This document shows positions 1 to 10,002 of a stretch of 64,000 nt of DNA, piece after piece. Both the position numbers and the translations under genes were made by a program. Origin of the DNA: Candidatus Latescibacterota bacterium. GTDB lineage: Bacteria; Latescibacterota; UBA2968; GCA-2709665. The first letter of the stretch is position 1. The number at the start of each line of letters is the position of its first letter. The stretch is taken from positions 1-64,000 of the forward strand of contig JAAXHE010000238.1 in assembly GCA_012271065.1 (NCBI GenBank), given 5' to 3'. The notes under the pieces are model-generated. The model ran no database searches. It was not told the origin of the DNA and saw only the letters and a list, made by a program, of their open reading frames with translations.

Positions 1-975
1 TTCGACTACACCAGCGAAGGCGCCCACATCATGGGCGTGGCCACGGCTCCGGACAACACCATCTGCGGAGGCACCGCATTCCCGATGCACTTTTTCAGCT
101 TCAATCCGGAGACCGACAGTTGGATCAACCGTCCGGCGCTGGGGCAGTGGAATACCGTCGCCAGAGAAGGCGACATGTTCTTCATCGGCGCATATACGCA
201 CGGTCTGCTGGAAGAGTGGGACCCGGCCGAGCCATGGGTACACACCGAGCGGGACAAGGCCGGCTGCAACCCGGAATTGCTATACGAGTGCCACGAGGTC
301 ATCAACCGCCCTCATATGCTGCTTGCGCATCCGAACGGAAGAACCCTGGTGCTGGCCGGTACTCCTGGGTACGGGCTAACCGGCGGCGGCCTGCTGTTCT
401 GGGACAGACAGACCCGTGAGCACGCGCTGCTCGAACATACCGACATCCTGCCCGACCAATCCACCATGAGCCTGGTTCCCCTGGCAGGCGACAAGCTTTT
501 GGGGGGCACCACGACCAGCGCCGGTACGGGTGGAGAACAGAAGGCTGACGAAGCAGAACTCTATATTATGGACATGGAAACACGCCAGCTCGATTGGCAC
601 GCGGCGGTCTTTCCCGGCGTACACGGATATACCGATATGTGCTCGGGGCCGAACGGCACGGTGTACGGCATTGTCGACCGCAGGCGCTTTTTCGTTTTCG
701 ATCCCGTAGACAGAAAGGTGATTCACCAGCGCGAGCTCGAGTCCGAATTCGGGCCCACGACGTCGCAGCAGGGCCCAAGGGTTTTTGTTACCGGGCCGGA
801 CGACGCCATTTTCATCCTCTTCACGAGGGGTGTCGCCATCGTGGAACCCGATACACACGAAATACGGATGCTGGCTGAATCGCCCGTACCGGTCGGACCG
901 GGAGGTGACATCCTGGACGGCCGAATCTACTTTGGCAGCGGGTCCCACCTTTACAGCTATCGGGTTGCCGATTAA
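1..975 (+). CDS. beta-propeller protein, 3' part only
   Basis: The reading frame is open from the first base of the window, so the N-terminus lies outside it. The 324 visible residues are rich in short beta-strand repeats with Gly/Asp turns, such as FFSFNPETDSW, LLFWDRQTREH, FFVFDPVDRKV and VAIVEPDTHEI, spaced about 45-60 residues apart. This is the pattern of a WD40/YncE/Kelch-like propeller. No catalytic motif is visible. An ATG at position 31 could be mistaken for the start, but the protein clearly continues upstream. Substrate and role are unknown. The gene converges on lysA, with a strong hairpin between them. Confidence 0.6.
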   Translation, partial: FDYTSEGAHIMGVATAPDNTICGGTAFPMHFFSFNPETDSWINRPALGQWNTVAREGDMFFIGAYTHGLLEEWDPAEPWVHTERDKAGCNPELLYECHEVINRPHMLLAHPNGRTLVLAGTPGYGLTGGGLLFWDRQTREHALLEHTDILPDQSTMSLVPLAGDKLLGGTTTSAGTGGEQKADEAELYIMDMETRQLDWHAAVFPGVHGYTDMCSGPNGTVYGIVDRRRFFVFDPVDRKVIHQRELESEFGPTTSQQGPRVFVTGPDDAIFILFTRGVAIVEPDTHEIRMLAESPVPVGPGGDILDGRIYFGSGSHLYSYRVAD

Positions 976-1055
976 TGCGTGTCGCAGACGCCGGGCGCAA
1001 TCCGTCCGGCGCTGGAGCGCCTGCGTTGGCGTCCGGAAATTGGCGGGCATAAATA

Positions 1056-1086
1056 CAGCCGGCGATACAGGATGTCTCGCCGGCTG
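1056..1086. terminator. intrinsic-terminator-like hairpin between convergent genes
   Basis: A perfect 10-bp stem (CAGCCGGCGA at 1056-1065, TCGCCGGCTG at 1077-1086) with an 11-nt loop lies between the stop codons of the propeller gene and lysA. On the minus strand the stem is followed by TATTTATG. It therefore most likely ends the lysA transcript and may act in both directions. Confidence 0.55.
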
Positions 1087-1159
1087 ATCGATGAGAAATA
1101 TCCGTGGTATGAATCTGACCGTACGCCAACATCGTGCAGCCCGGATCCATAATTTCCGG

Positions 1160-2440
1160 CTACCCTCCCCCGGACTCCAGGAATTCCGGCATCACTTCGT
1201 TTGCCGTAATCTGCTCCAGTGTCTGCCGTTTCCTGATCAGATGCAACGTGCCGTCCAGGGCCTTCAGTACCTCGGCGGCCTCCGGGAATGAATTATAGTT
1301 TTTGGACGCCATGCCGGAACAGTACGCGCCTGACCCGCCCACCGCCAGCAGGTCGCCCTCCTTCGCCTCGCCAAGAAACCGGGGCCGCAGTCCATCCGGA
1401 TCTCCCGGCGCCGGTGTCAGCACGTCCCCGCTCTCACAACAGTGGCCGGCAATCAGATATTCCTTCAATTGACGCGTCTCCGGCTGTGCGGGCACGGTCA
1501 CGATGGGGTGCTGCGCACCGTAAAGGCTGATGCGCAACAGTTCGGTCATTCCCGCGTCCACTTTCAGGAAGTCGTACCCGTTCTTGCCGGTATCGGCACA
1601 ATCGATAACCGAACAGATCAGAGCCCCCGCATTGGCCACCAGAAAGGTGCCCGGCTCGACCTCCAGCCGAAGTCCCCGCCCCTGCTGGTTCCGAAAAGCC
1701 CGGAACGCTTCAATAACGTGCATTCCGATCCGCTTCAGGTCGGTAGACGCCTCCCCGGGCATCCGCCCTACCTTGAACCCGCCTCCCAGGCTCAGCACCT
1801 CCACTTCCGGCAGTTGGGCAGCGATTCGAAGGGAAATCATCGCGCAGTGTTCCCAGACCTCGGGATCGCTACCCGAACCGATGTGGGTATGCATATTCGA
1901 AATCGTCAGGTTGCAGGTTCTGGCAATGGCGAGTACCTCGTCGAGATATTCATGCCAGATCCCGAAACTGGCGGATGGGCCACCCACGTTGGTCCTCTTG
2001 CTGTGCCCCGAACCAAGACCGGGGTTGATTCGTACGGTTACCGAGCGGCCTGGAAACAGTTCTCCGTAGTGCCTCAGTTGCTGCAGCGAACAGGCATTGA
2101 ATATCACACCCTCTTTCACGAGGCTTTCCAGATTTCGAGGCGTACGCTGAGCCGTGAGCTGAATTTGATCAGGAGATACGCCGGCCCCTATGGCGCGCTC
2201 CACTTCGTATCCGCTGCTGGCATCGATGTGAAGCCCGGCCCGGTTCAGGATTCTCACGACCGCCGCCGCCGGTAAGGCCTTCATCGCGTATCGGGCGGTC
2301 AATCCGTAAGCGTTCGGAAAGTCCAGGACCTCTCTGGCACGGGCTTCCAACGTCTCCTGGTCATAAACGAAAACAGGCGTGCCGAACCGGCGCCGGATCT
2401 CCCGGACAATCTCCTCGGTCAGGAACGCAAGCTGTTCCAT
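1160..2440 (-). CDS. lysA: diaminopimelate decarboxylase (LysA family)
   Basis: This is a fold-type III PLP decarboxylase of 426 residues, normal for LysA, converting meso-diaminopimelate to L-lysine in the cytoplasm. YAMKALP places the PLP lysine at K54. HTHIGSGSD is the barrel histidine loop, LSLGGGF is the phosphate-binding glycine loop, and CESGD near residue 335 supplies the catalytic Cys and Glu from the partner subunit. GGSGAYC near the C-terminus matches the conserved GAY region. The ATG start gives the usual short N-terminal lead-in. No other lysine gene is adjacent. Close relatives acting on carboxynorspermidine or ornithine cannot be fully excluded without an alignment, but CESGD favours DAP. 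Confidence 0.85.
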   Translation of the reverse strand: MEQLAFLTEEIVREIRRRFGTPVFVYDQETLEARAREVLDFPNAYGLTARYAMKALPAAAVVRILNRAGLHIDASSGYEVERAIGAGVSPDQIQLTAQRTPRNLESLVKEGVIFNACSLQQLRHYGELFPGRSVTVRINPGLGSGHSKRTNVGGPSASFGIWHEYLDEVLAIARTCNLTISNMHTHIGSGSDPEVWEHCAMISLRIAAQLPEVEVLSLGGGFKVGRMPGEASTDLKRIGMHVIEAFRAFRNQQGRGLRLEVEPGTFLVANAGALICSVIDCADTGKNGYDFLKVDAGMTELLRISLYGAQHPIVTVPAQPETRQLKEYLIAGHCCESGDVLTPAPGDPDGLRPRFLGEAKEGDLLAVGGSGAYCSGMASKNYNSFPEAAEVLKALDGTLHLIRKRQTLEQITANEVMPEFLESGGG

Positions 2441-2623
2441 GGTCCCTCCATGGGGTTGAAGTTTTCAGAATTCGGCTTGACTCACTATCCGAAAAACGGA
2501 ATATTCCTTACGCAATCTCCTGCCGGCAGCGCTGTCTGTTTTCTGTACAAGAGAAAAGCCGTGCGCCAGAAACACAGCAGCGCGCGGCCCGAATTTTCGT
2601 AGCCCGCCGTCCGGCTTCAACGT

Positions 2624-2710
2624 TGGTGCGGAAGGGGGGACTCGAACCCCCACGGGCAATGCCCACCAGATCCTAAATCTGACGTGTCTGCCAATTCCAC
2701 CACTTCCGCA
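2624..2710 (-). tRNA. tRNA-Leu (anticodon UAG)
   Basis: The reverse strand folds as a class II tRNA of 87 nt. The acceptor arms TGCGGAAG and CTTCCGCA pair. The D arm contains TGGAATTGGCAGACA, typical of leucine tRNAs. The anticodon loop TTTAGGA gives UAG. A long variable arm (TGGGCATTGCCC) and a T arm with GGTTCGAGTCC follow. The terminal CCA is encoded at 2624-2626. The upstream side faces lptD divergently. Confidence 0.93.
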
Positions 2711-2891
2711 ATAATCGAAATGAGTTGAAAGTTCACGAGCCATTGACCTGCAATTCGGTTGCGACTCGCGCGGCGCTGCAGGCACAACGCCTAAAATAAC
2801 GGGAAATATGCGGAAAAGTCAACTTCAAATGTCGTTTGCAAAACGCAGGAGCGTGCCGGTGAGGCGTGGCGCGAATCGAGATTACGGGTTA

Positions 2892-5246
2892 ATGCCGTCA
2901 ACTGCGATCTGGAAGGCGTTCCGCCGCATCTGTGGCCCGCCTGTCTTCCTGTTGCTGCTTCCGGTCAATGCGGCCTTTGCGCAAATGGAGCCCGGTCCGC
3001 ATACCGTACGCCGTGAGACGTCGGCGCCGGACTCCCTGATCTATGAATATGCGGCCGACCGGGTCGAGGACGACATCGCGGCGGGACGCGTCGTTTTCAC
3101 CGGAAACGTCATCCTGAAATACAAGGACGTGGAACTGCGCGCGGGACGCGTTGTCCTCCACCGGGAGGCAATGCGTCTGGAGGCCGAGGCGCTGCCGGAT
3201 TCCACCGGGAGCAAGACCGTTGGAATGCCCGAGTTTGTCCGGGGCAGCGAGCGTTTCACCGGCTCGTCAATGGTCTACAACCTGGAAACCGGTCGCGGCC
3301 GCGTGAAGGGCGGCCGGGCGCGTCACGGGAGGCGTTATTACAAGGGCGAGAAGATCCTCCTGGATCGGCAGCGGGAACTTCACGCCCGTACGATATCCAT
3401 GTCCTCGTGCGACAGGGACCATACCCATTACGACTTTCTGTGCCGCGACCTGAAGGTGATTCAGGATGACAAGGCCATCGCCCGCTCCGTTACGTTTCGC
3501 GTGGGGCCAGTCCCGGTGTTGTGGCTTCCGTTCTACGTGTTTCCGCTGACGCAGGGCAGGCGCTCCGGCATACTGACACCCCGGATCGGCAGCAACAGCC
3601 GTGACGGCGTCAACGTCAGCAATATCGGGTATTATTGGGCCCCCAACGACTACTGGGACGCCACGTTGAAGACGGCCCTTCGTGAACGCAACGGTTTTCT
3701 CGTTGACGCGGGTATCGACTACGCGGTGCGAAGACGACTCAGCGGATATATGAATCTGTCCTTTGAACGCGGGCGGCAGCCTTCGGGTGATTCCCGCCGC
3801 GACTGGCGTTTGAACTTCCACCATCAGCACCGGCTGAACCCGACTCTCAACATGAGGGCGCGGGGGGACTTCACGAACAGCTCCAACTTCGACCTTCACA
3901 ATTCCAGCAACCTCTACAGGTACCTGAACCGGCAACTCCGTTCGTCTTTTTCCATGGACAAGCGCTGGACGGAAGCCAGGCGAAGCATGGATATCAATCT
4001 CAATTACTACCGGGATCTGGATAATAAACAGAACCGGTTTCAGGGTTTCCCACGCCTCTCGTTCCGACAGGGCAGGCGGCGCATTTTCGGTCAGCCCGAA
4101 TCAACCCGGGACGCCCTCTGGTACCACGCCTTCTATTACGACGTTTCCGGCGGCCTGACGAACGCCTTCACGCGCAACGAAGACCGGGCCGACAACACGC
4201 ACAATCTGTCGCTGAACTCCCGCCTGGGGGTCAACAGTCAGCACAAACCCTTCGGCTGGCTGGATCTCACCCACCGACTCAGCGTCAGTCAGACCTCCTC
4301 GCGCCCCAACGCGGATACACGGACGCGCAGGGAGTCCTACAACGCCAGCCTCGCCACCGGCACCTCGCTCTATGGTATCTTCAAGCCTCAAATCGGACGG
4401 CTGAGAGGTATCCGTCACCGGTTTCAACCCCAGATCAACTTCAGGTACTACCATACCGCACGGGTCGATGGCGCGACCCTGGGCTTCCACGGGAGTCGTG
4501 ACTGGAATGACCCCAGGCGCACCCTCAACATGCGGCTCAACAATACCGTTGAAATCAAGACCGAGGTGGACGGCAAATTACGGCGATCCACTTTCGCAAC
4601 GGCCAGTTTCTCAAGCGGATACGACTTCGACGCCAACCCGCAGCGGCGATGGCGCGACCTGCGCACCTCTGCATCGATAAAACCCGTCCGCCGGATCGAC
4701 GTTCGTCTCAATATGACGCACACGTTCTACGATGCATCGGGACGTCTATACCTGTATCACCCGCGACTCCGCAGCCTCAGCGTCAACACCAGCCTTCGTT
4801 TCAGCGGGCGAACCGATCGGGACTCGGATCCAATGCGATACGACAGATCCATGCTTCCCATGTCGGGAACAGGGTTTAACTTTGAAGACGACGTCTACCG
4901 TGACTTCGGAGATTCAACGCAGCCGTGGCATTTCAACGTGGGACATTATTTCAGCTATCGGGAGTCTTTCGCCGCGGGCTTCGGATCATCGAAGCGCTCG
5001 TGGGTGAAGGCGGACCTGGCATTGAATCCAACGCGCGCCTGGCGCTTTAATTATTCCGTCAACTTCGATCTGATAGACACCGAGCTTGTTTCCCAGACGC
5101 TTTACGTTTACAGGGAACTTCACTGCTGGCGGGCCACGTTCAGCTGGTATCCCACCGGATTCAACAAGGGCTTTCATTTCAAGCTCTACATCAAGGAATT
5201 TCCGCAGATAAAAGTCGAACACCGCCGGGGAGGTTACGGGTTGTAG
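2892..5246 (+). CDS. lptD: LPS-assembly protein LptD (OstA) homologue
   Basis: This outer-membrane protein would insert lipopolysaccharide into the outer leaflet. The start at 2892 gives an ideal signal peptide (KAFRRICGPPVFLLLLP, cleavage near AFAQ). An in-frame ATG at 2808 would add 28 charged residues and is less likely. The first ~200 mature residues form the OstA-N beta-jellyroll, with repeats like GRVVFTGNVILKYKDVELRA. After RVGPVPVLWLPFYVFPLTQGR the rest is Arg/Tyr/Asn-rich, with alternating strands expected of a large beta-barrel. About 784 residues fits the family. LptE and other Lpt genes are not adjacent. Presence of the gene implies a diderm, LPS-bearing cell. Confidence 0.85.
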   Translation: MPSTAIWKAFRRICGPPVFLLLLPVNAAFAQMEPGPHTVRRETSAPDSLIYEYAADRVEDDIAAGRVVFTGNVILKYKDVELRAGRVVLHREAMRLEAEALPDSTGSKTVGMPEFVRGSERFTGSSMVYNLETGRGRVKGGRARHGRRYYKGEKILLDRQRELHARTISMSSCDRDHTHYDFLCRDLKVIQDDKAIARSVTFRVGPVPVLWLPFYVFPLTQGRRSGILTPRIGSNSRDGVNVSNIGYYWAPNDYWDATLKTALRERNGFLVDAGIDYAVRRRLSGYMNLSFERGRQPSGDSRRDWRLNFHHQHRLNPTLNMRARGDFTNSSNFDLHNSSNLYRYLNRQLRSSFSMDKRWTEARRSMDINLNYYRDLDNKQNRFQGFPRLSFRQGRRRIFGQPESTRDALWYHAFYYDVSGGLTNAFTRNEDRADNTHNLSLNSRLGVNSQHKPFGWLDLTHRLSVSQTSSRPNADTRTRRESYNASLATGTSLYGIFKPQIGRLRGIRHRFQPQINFRYYHTARVDGATLGFHGSRDWNDPRRTLNMRLNNTVEIKTEVDGKLRRSTFATASFSSGYDFDANPQRRWRDLRTSASIKPVRRIDVRLNMTHTFYDASGRLYLYHPRLRSLSVNTSLRFSGRTDRDSDPMRYDRSMLPMSGTGFNFEDDVYRDFGDSTQPWHFNVGHYFSYRESFAAGFGSSKRSWVKADLALNPTRAWRFNYSVNFDLIDTELVSQTLYVYRELHCWRATFSWYPTGFNKGFHFKLYIKEFPQIKVEHRRGGYGL

Positions 5247-5440
5247 AAAGTGACGCGAAGTGACGGTTTCCGGACGCTCCTTGCCGGCGTCCGGCCCCCG
5301 GTTCCGCAGCCCGTTGTTTCGCTTGCCTCGCCCTCGAGAATCGGCTAAATTACAGATCGGTATGTTGCATTGCGCCTCATACCGGATTTCTCCAACGCAA
5401 CCCGCCTTTTGGTGGCGTTCATTGAATTCCAGGAACCAGG

Positions 5441-5878
5441 GTGCGCGCGCTTGTACAACGGGTCAGCCGTTCCGCGGTGTTCATCAACGGGGAACTCACC
5501 GCCGAAATCGGCCGGGGGATGCTGATTCTTCTGGGCGTCGGCCGGCGGGACAACCCTGAAAAAATCCGGTACGTGGCCGGCAAAAGCATCCACCTGCGAA
5601 TATTCGAAGACGAGCAGGGGAAGATGAACCGTTCCCTCGCTGAAATCGGGGGGCAGGTTCTGGTCGTCTCTCAATTCACGCTCTATGGCGATACCCGAAA
5701 GGGCCGTCGTCCAGGCTATTCGGGTGCCGCACCGCCAGAGATGGCCGAGGCGTACTATAACGAGTTCGTGGATGTGCTGCGAAGCCAGGGTGTGTCCGTG
5801 CGGACGGGGCAGTTCGGCGCCAATATGCAGGTAGAAATTCACAACGACGGCCCCGTTACCCTGATGGTAGAATCCTAG
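5441..5878 (+). CDS. dtd: D-aminoacyl-tRNA deacylase
   Basis: A cytoplasmic proofreading enzyme that removes D-amino acids (and glycine from mischarged tRNA) after charging. The 145-residue protein has both active-site signatures: SQFTLYGD at residues 77-84 and NDGPVT at 135-140, which carries the cross-subunit Gly-Pro selectivity motif. The start is GTG at 5441, preceded by CAGGAACCAGG. It is followed after 47 nt by maf, so the two may be cotranscribed. Confidence 0.95.
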   Translation: MRALVQRVSRSAVFINGELTAEIGRGMLILLGVGRRDNPEKIRYVAGKSIHLRIFEDEQGKMNRSLAEIGGQVLVVSQFTLYGDTRKGRRPGYSGAAPPEMAEAYYNEFVDVLRSQGVSVRTGQFGANMQVEIHNDGPVTLMVES

Positions 5879-5925
5879 CACGCCGCCGTCTCCGCGCCGC
5901 CGAATCAGGCAGCACCTTTCCCACC

Positions 5926-6531
5926 ATGAAAAAACTCATCCTGGCTTCGGCATCACCGAGGCGGTCCGACCTGTTGCGCCTGCTCGGCCTATCCTTCGAC
6001 GTTGTGCCGAGCCATGTTTCGGAAGCTCTGGACAGATCGATTCCACCCGCAGACTACGTGCGCGAGATTTCCGGCCGAAAGGCGCGGGCGGTTGCCGCGA
6101 GGTTCAACGGCGAAATTGTGATTGGCGCGGATACCGTGGTCGTGCTGGACGGCGACATTCTGGAGAAGCCCGCTGGTGAAGACGAGGCAATTCGAATGCT
6201 GAGCAGACTCTCGGGAAAAACGCACCGGGTGTATACCGGCCTGACATTGATCGACTCCGGGTGCGGACGCACGCTTCGGGACGTGGCTGTGACGGACGTC
6301 GTTTTGAGAACGCTCACGCCGGAAGAAATCAAGCTTTATGTGCAGTCGGGCGAGCCTATGGACAAGGCGGGCGCTTATGCGGTTCAGGGCAGGGCGGCCG
6401 CGTTCGTCCAGTCCATTTCCGGATGTTTCTACAACGTCGTGGGGTTGCCGATTTCACTCTTCTGCTCACTCCTCGAACGCCTGGTGGGGGAGTCGTCGTT
6501 GATCTATGCCGCCGGGCATTGCAAGGACTGA
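5926..6531 (+). CDS. maf: Maf-family nucleoside triphosphate pyrophosphatase
   Basis: A house-cleaning enzyme that hydrolyses non-canonical or dTTP/UTP-type nucleotides to monophosphates. LILASASPRR at residues 4-13 is the phosphate-binding N-terminus. IGADTVVVLDGDILEKP carries the catalytic Asp region, and KAGAYAVQGRAAAFV is the conserved C-terminal motif with the base-recognition loop. The length of 201 residues is normal. The gene lies between dtd and the RodZ-like gene in the same direction. Subfamily (YhdE or YceF type) was not decided. Confidence 0.9.
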   Translation: MKKLILASASPRRSDLLRLLGLSFDVVPSHVSEALDRSIPPADYVREISGRKARAVAARFNGEIVIGADTVVVLDGDILEKPAGEDEAIRMLSRLSGKTHRVYTGLTLIDSGCGRTLRDVAVTDVVLRTLTPEEIKLYVQSGEPMDKAGAYAVQGRAAAFVQSISGCFYNVVGLPISLFCSLLERLVGESSLIYAAGHCKD

Positions 6532-6545
6532 TTCGGGAGCCTTTA

Positions 6546-7448
6546 ATGCGGGAATTCGCATCAGAGTTACGGGCACAACGTGAATCCAGCGGAATGTCTT
6601 TCGAGGAATTGTTCGAACGGACGCGGATCAACTCCGAGTATCTCCGCGCGATCGAATCCGGCAACTACGACATCCTTCCTGAAATCTACGTTCGCCTGTT
6701 TGTCAAGAAATACGCGCAGGAAGTCGGCCTGGATGTCGAGGAGACGCTGGCCAAGTACGAAAAAAACAGCCCCTTGAAGGAAACCACTCAGGTCGTTGCA
6801 AGCAGGGTGCGCGAACGATCGCTGCCGATGGGCCGGATTCTGGGGATTTTATGCGTCCTGGCGCTTATTGCCGTTATCGCCGGGGTGTTCCTGCGGCGTG
6901 ACTCGACGTCTGTTGCCCCGGTATCGACTGAGGCGCCCGAGTCGGACAACGCGGTTCGATCGGCGGACTCCGGTCCGGAGCATTCTACAACGTCGGTCCC
7001 CGAGATCCCTCCTGCCGCACCCGAAGGACCCTTCGAGACAGCGGCGGCCGACTCCCCGCTTACTGCGTCCGGTGAACCGGACAACGCCGTAGACCGGTCG
7101 CCGAGCGAGCGGGTGGTGTCGTCCTATTCGCTTCCGCAGCAGTACTCTGGCATACGGGAAGACGAAATAATACTTACCGTTGGTGCATTGCTGGACACCC
7201 GGTTGCTTGTTTCCACCGACGGCGATTCAACCATCGAATACCACCTGCCTGCCGGCATACAGCGGCAGTGGACCGCCCTCGATCGGTTCCGCGTGGAAAT
7301 CGAAGATCCTGCCGCAGTCTCCATGTCTCTGCAGAACAAGCCTGTTTCCCTCCCTACCAAACACGGCCGGAAACACAGCCTGTTCATCTCCCGATCCAAT
7401 GTCTGGGTTGAAGAGATTGAATCCGCAGCGCCGCCACCCGTGCGTTAA
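6546..7448 (+). CDS. RodZ-like HTH / single-TM / DUF4115 protein
   Basis: A 300-residue, likely bitopic membrane protein. Residues 1-70 form a Cro-like helix-turn-helix (LFERTRINSEYLRAIESGN). Residues 97-116 are a transmembrane helix (ILGILCVLALIAVIAGVF). A Pro/Ser/Asp-rich linker follows, then a C-terminal beta domain resembling DUF4115. This is the architecture of RodZ, which links MreB to the envelope and sets cell shape. The start at 6546 is chosen for GGGAG 8 nt upstream and because the HTH begins there. A longer open frame reaches back to 6261, but it runs inside maf. The neighbours maf and priA are typical company. Confidence 0.75.
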   Translation: MREFASELRAQRESSGMSFEELFERTRINSEYLRAIESGNYDILPEIYVRLFVKKYAQEVGLDVEETLAKYEKNSPLKETTQVVASRVRERSLPMGRILGILCVLALIAVIAGVFLRRDSTSVAPVSTEAPESDNAVRSADSGPEHSTTSVPEIPPAAPEGPFETAAADSPLTASGEPDNAVDRSPSERVVSSYSLPQQYSGIREDEIILTVGALLDTRLLVSTDGDSTIEYHLPAGIQRQWTALDRFRVEIEDPAAVSMSLQNKPVSLPTKHGRKHSLFISRSNVWVEEIESAAPPPVR

Positions 7449-7454
7449 TCCGCA

Positions 7455-9881
7455 ATGGATTTCAACTACGCACAAATTGTCCCCCTCGCCACGCCAATCG
7501 ACCGGGAAATGACCTATCTGGTTCCCGACGACCTGAAGCGCCGGATTCACATTGGAAGCAGGGTACTCGTTCCGCTGGGTCCCAGGTGGACAACCGGCAT
7601 CGTCGTCGGTTTCCAGGACCGGACCGACCTGGAAAGGGTCAAGTCGATCGGCATCCTGCTTGACTCCTACGCCGTCGTCTCACCAGACGTCCTCGATCTT
7701 TGCCGATGGATGGCGGGCTACTATGTCTGTACGCTGTCCGAAGTGCTGACGGCCGCGCTTCCCGCCGGTATCCATACACACAGCGGACAGCGCATTGCCG
7801 TTACCACCATCAACGGCGCTGGTCCCGGTCCGATTACCCCCTTTCAACAGCAGGTTCTGGACCACCTGAAGACGCGCGGCCCGGCCAGCCTCAGCCAACT
7901 GCAGCGGCGACTGCGCAAGAACGGTGTCCGCAGTGCCGTATACGCGTTGGTTCGAAGGGGTTTGCTGACAACCTGTCAGACCATCGAAGACCCCCGTGTC
8001 AAGCCCCTGCAGGAGCGTATGGTTCAACTGGTACCCGATGCGCGTTGGTTCGAAGTGGAATACCCCGCACTGGAACGTCGGGCGCCCCGGCAGGCGGAAT
8101 GTCTCAGGCGCCTTCGCGCCGCCGGCGGCGTCATGCCTGGCGCGGCATTGAACCGCTCGGGGATCGGATACGGCATCATCAGAGCGCTGGAGGGGCGACG
8201 ACTGGTTCGTATCTACCACCGGGAGGTGCGCAGGGATCCTTACGCGGAAGTGGAACCCACCGAGCCCGAGCGACTCACGCTCACCGACCATCAACGGAAA
8301 GCCCTGGAGAGAATCGGGGATTCGCTCAACCCACCCAGGTTCAATTCCTTTCTTCTGCACGGGGTTACGGGGAGCGGCAAGACGCTGGTCTACATCCGGG
8401 CTGTCGACCGCGTTCTGAAATACGGTCTTGGCGCGCTGATTCTGGTACCGGAGATTTCGCTCACGCCGCAAACAGTACGCCGCTTCAGGTCCCATTTCGG
8501 CAACCGGGTCGCCGTCATTCACAGCGCACTATCTGAACGCGAGCGCTACGATGCATGGCGGGACGTCCGCGAGGGCCGGCGGACCATTGTCATCGGCGCT
8601 CGTTCCGCAGTGTTTGCGCCCGTATCCAACCTGGGCCTGATCGTTGTGGACGAGGAACACGACAGCGCATACAAACAGTCGGATCCGGCACCCCGGTACA
8701 ACGCGCGGGATGTCTCGGTGATGCGCGCTAAAATGGAGAATATTCCCATCGTTCTTGGCTCGGCGACGCCAGCGCTCGAGTCTTTTCACAACGTCGACAC
8801 GGAAAAATCGCATCTGCTCTCACTGCCGGAACGGATCGACTCCCGCCCGCTGCCAGAAGTCACCCTGGTGGATATGAGGAAAGAGAGCGGGCTGTTCTCG
8901 GGTATTTTGCGGGAAAAACTGAAGGACCGTCTTGAAAAAGAGGAGCGCGTTATCCTGCTGCAAAACCGCAGAGGCTATGCGCCGTTCGCGCAGTGTACGG
9001 ATTGCGGTGAGAGTGTACAATGCCCGAATTGCCGGGTCACGCTTACATACCACGCCCAGGGTCGGCGGATGGTGTGCCACTACTGCGCATTTCAAACACC
9101 GGCGCCATCCGTATGCCGAGCCTGTGAGGGAACCAATCTCAAGCTGCTCGGTGTGGGCACGCAACGCGTGGAAGAAGCCCTCAAAGAACAATTCTCCGGG
9201 ATGCGCCTGCTACGCATGGACGTCGACACCACCCGCAGAAAAGGAGCGCACGACCGGATCCTCGAATCCTTCAGGAAAGGGCATGCGGACGTTCTGCTGG
9301 GCACGCAGATGGTTGCCAAAGGCCTGGATTTTCCAGGGGTAACCCTTGTGGGCGTCATTTCGGCCGACACCGGCATTCATCTCCCGGACTTCAGAGCAGG
9401 AGAACGCACGTTTCAGTTGCTTACGCAGGTGAGCGGCCGGGCCGGACGCGGACATGCTCCCGGCGAGGTCGTCATACAGACCCACCTGCCGCAAGGCGAA
9501 GCCGTACGGTGCGCCCGTCAGCACGACTTTCACAGATTTGCCGAACTTGAACTCGAAGGACGCCGCAGCGTGCTGTATCCGCCGTTCGGCCGTATGGCCC
9601 TGCTTCTCTTTAAAGGAAAACATGAACATGATGTTGCCCGTACCGCCGGTCTGTGCGCCGAGACCCTGCGCGCAATGGCGCTGCCGCACGTTGACGTCAT
9701 GGGTCCCGTGGAGGCGCCGCTTGCCCGTATCCGCAGGAGCTTCAGGTGGCAGGTCGTGCTCAAGACGCCTTCTTCCAGACACCTGAACGTCCTCGCCCGA
9801 CGCGCTGTGCGGGAATACGGCCGAAACCGCCGCGCCGCCGTAACGCTGGACGTGGACATCGATCCGGTCTCCATGCTGTAG
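7455..9881 (+). CDS. priA: primosomal protein N' (PriA helicase)
   Basis: A DNA helicase that recognises stalled forks and reloads the replisome. The N-terminal 3'-DNA-binding domain (NYAQIVPLATPIDREMTY) is followed by a winged helix. The helicase core has Walker A GVTGSGKT near residue 305 and the DEEH box of IVVDEEHDSAYKQ. The zinc-binding cysteines lie in CTDCGESVQCPNCRVTLTYH and in HYCAFQTPAPSVCRACEG. GTQMVAKGLDFPGVTLVGV and SGRAGRG are the later helicase motifs. The length of 808 residues is normal. The start lies 6 nt after the RodZ-like stop, so translation is probably coupled. Confidence 0.95.
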   Translation: MDFNYAQIVPLATPIDREMTYLVPDDLKRRIHIGSRVLVPLGPRWTTGIVVGFQDRTDLERVKSIGILLDSYAVVSPDVLDLCRWMAGYYVCTLSEVLTAALPAGIHTHSGQRIAVTTINGAGPGPITPFQQQVLDHLKTRGPASLSQLQRRLRKNGVRSAVYALVRRGLLTTCQTIEDPRVKPLQERMVQLVPDARWFEVEYPALERRAPRQAECLRRLRAAGGVMPGAALNRSGIGYGIIRALEGRRLVRIYHREVRRDPYAEVEPTEPERLTLTDHQRKALERIGDSLNPPRFNSFLLHGVTGSGKTLVYIRAVDRVLKYGLGALILVPEISLTPQTVRRFRSHFGNRVAVIHSALSERERYDAWRDVREGRRTIVIGARSAVFAPVSNLGLIVVDEEHDSAYKQSDPAPRYNARDVSVMRAKMENIPIVLGSATPALESFHNVDTEKSHLLSLPERIDSRPLPEVTLVDMRKESGLFSGILREKLKDRLEKEERVILLQNRRGYAPFAQCTDCGESVQCPNCRVTLTYHAQGRRMVCHYCAFQTPAPSVCRACEGTNLKLLGVGTQRVEEALKEQFSGMRLLRMDVDTTRRKGAHDRILESFRKGHADVLLGTQMVAKGLDFPGVTLVGVISADTGIHLPDFRAGERTFQLLTQVSGRAGRGHAPGEVVIQTHLPQGEAVRCARQHDFHRFAELELEGRRSVLYPPFGRMALLLFKGKHEHDVARTAGLCAETLRAMALPHVDVMGPVEAPLARIRRSFRWQVVLKTPSSRHLNVLARRAVREYGRNRRAAVTLDVDIDPVSML

Positions 9882-10002
9882 ACCTCCCATCCAATCGACT
9901 CAGTACCAGTTTGGCGGGGCCGGGATAACACAGGCATTCTCGAGATGCCGGAAAGAGCCGGCGTTGCCTGGGCCCACGAAGAAGGATGGCCGCGAATTAT
10001 CC

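Noticed and set aside
2465..2785. 106-codon minus-strand open frame
   Set aside because: It spans the tRNA-Leu gene and is a chance frame.
6261..6545. N-terminal extension of the RodZ-like gene
   Set aside because: It lies inside maf in another frame, has no domain, and the HTH begins at 6546 behind a good ribosome site.
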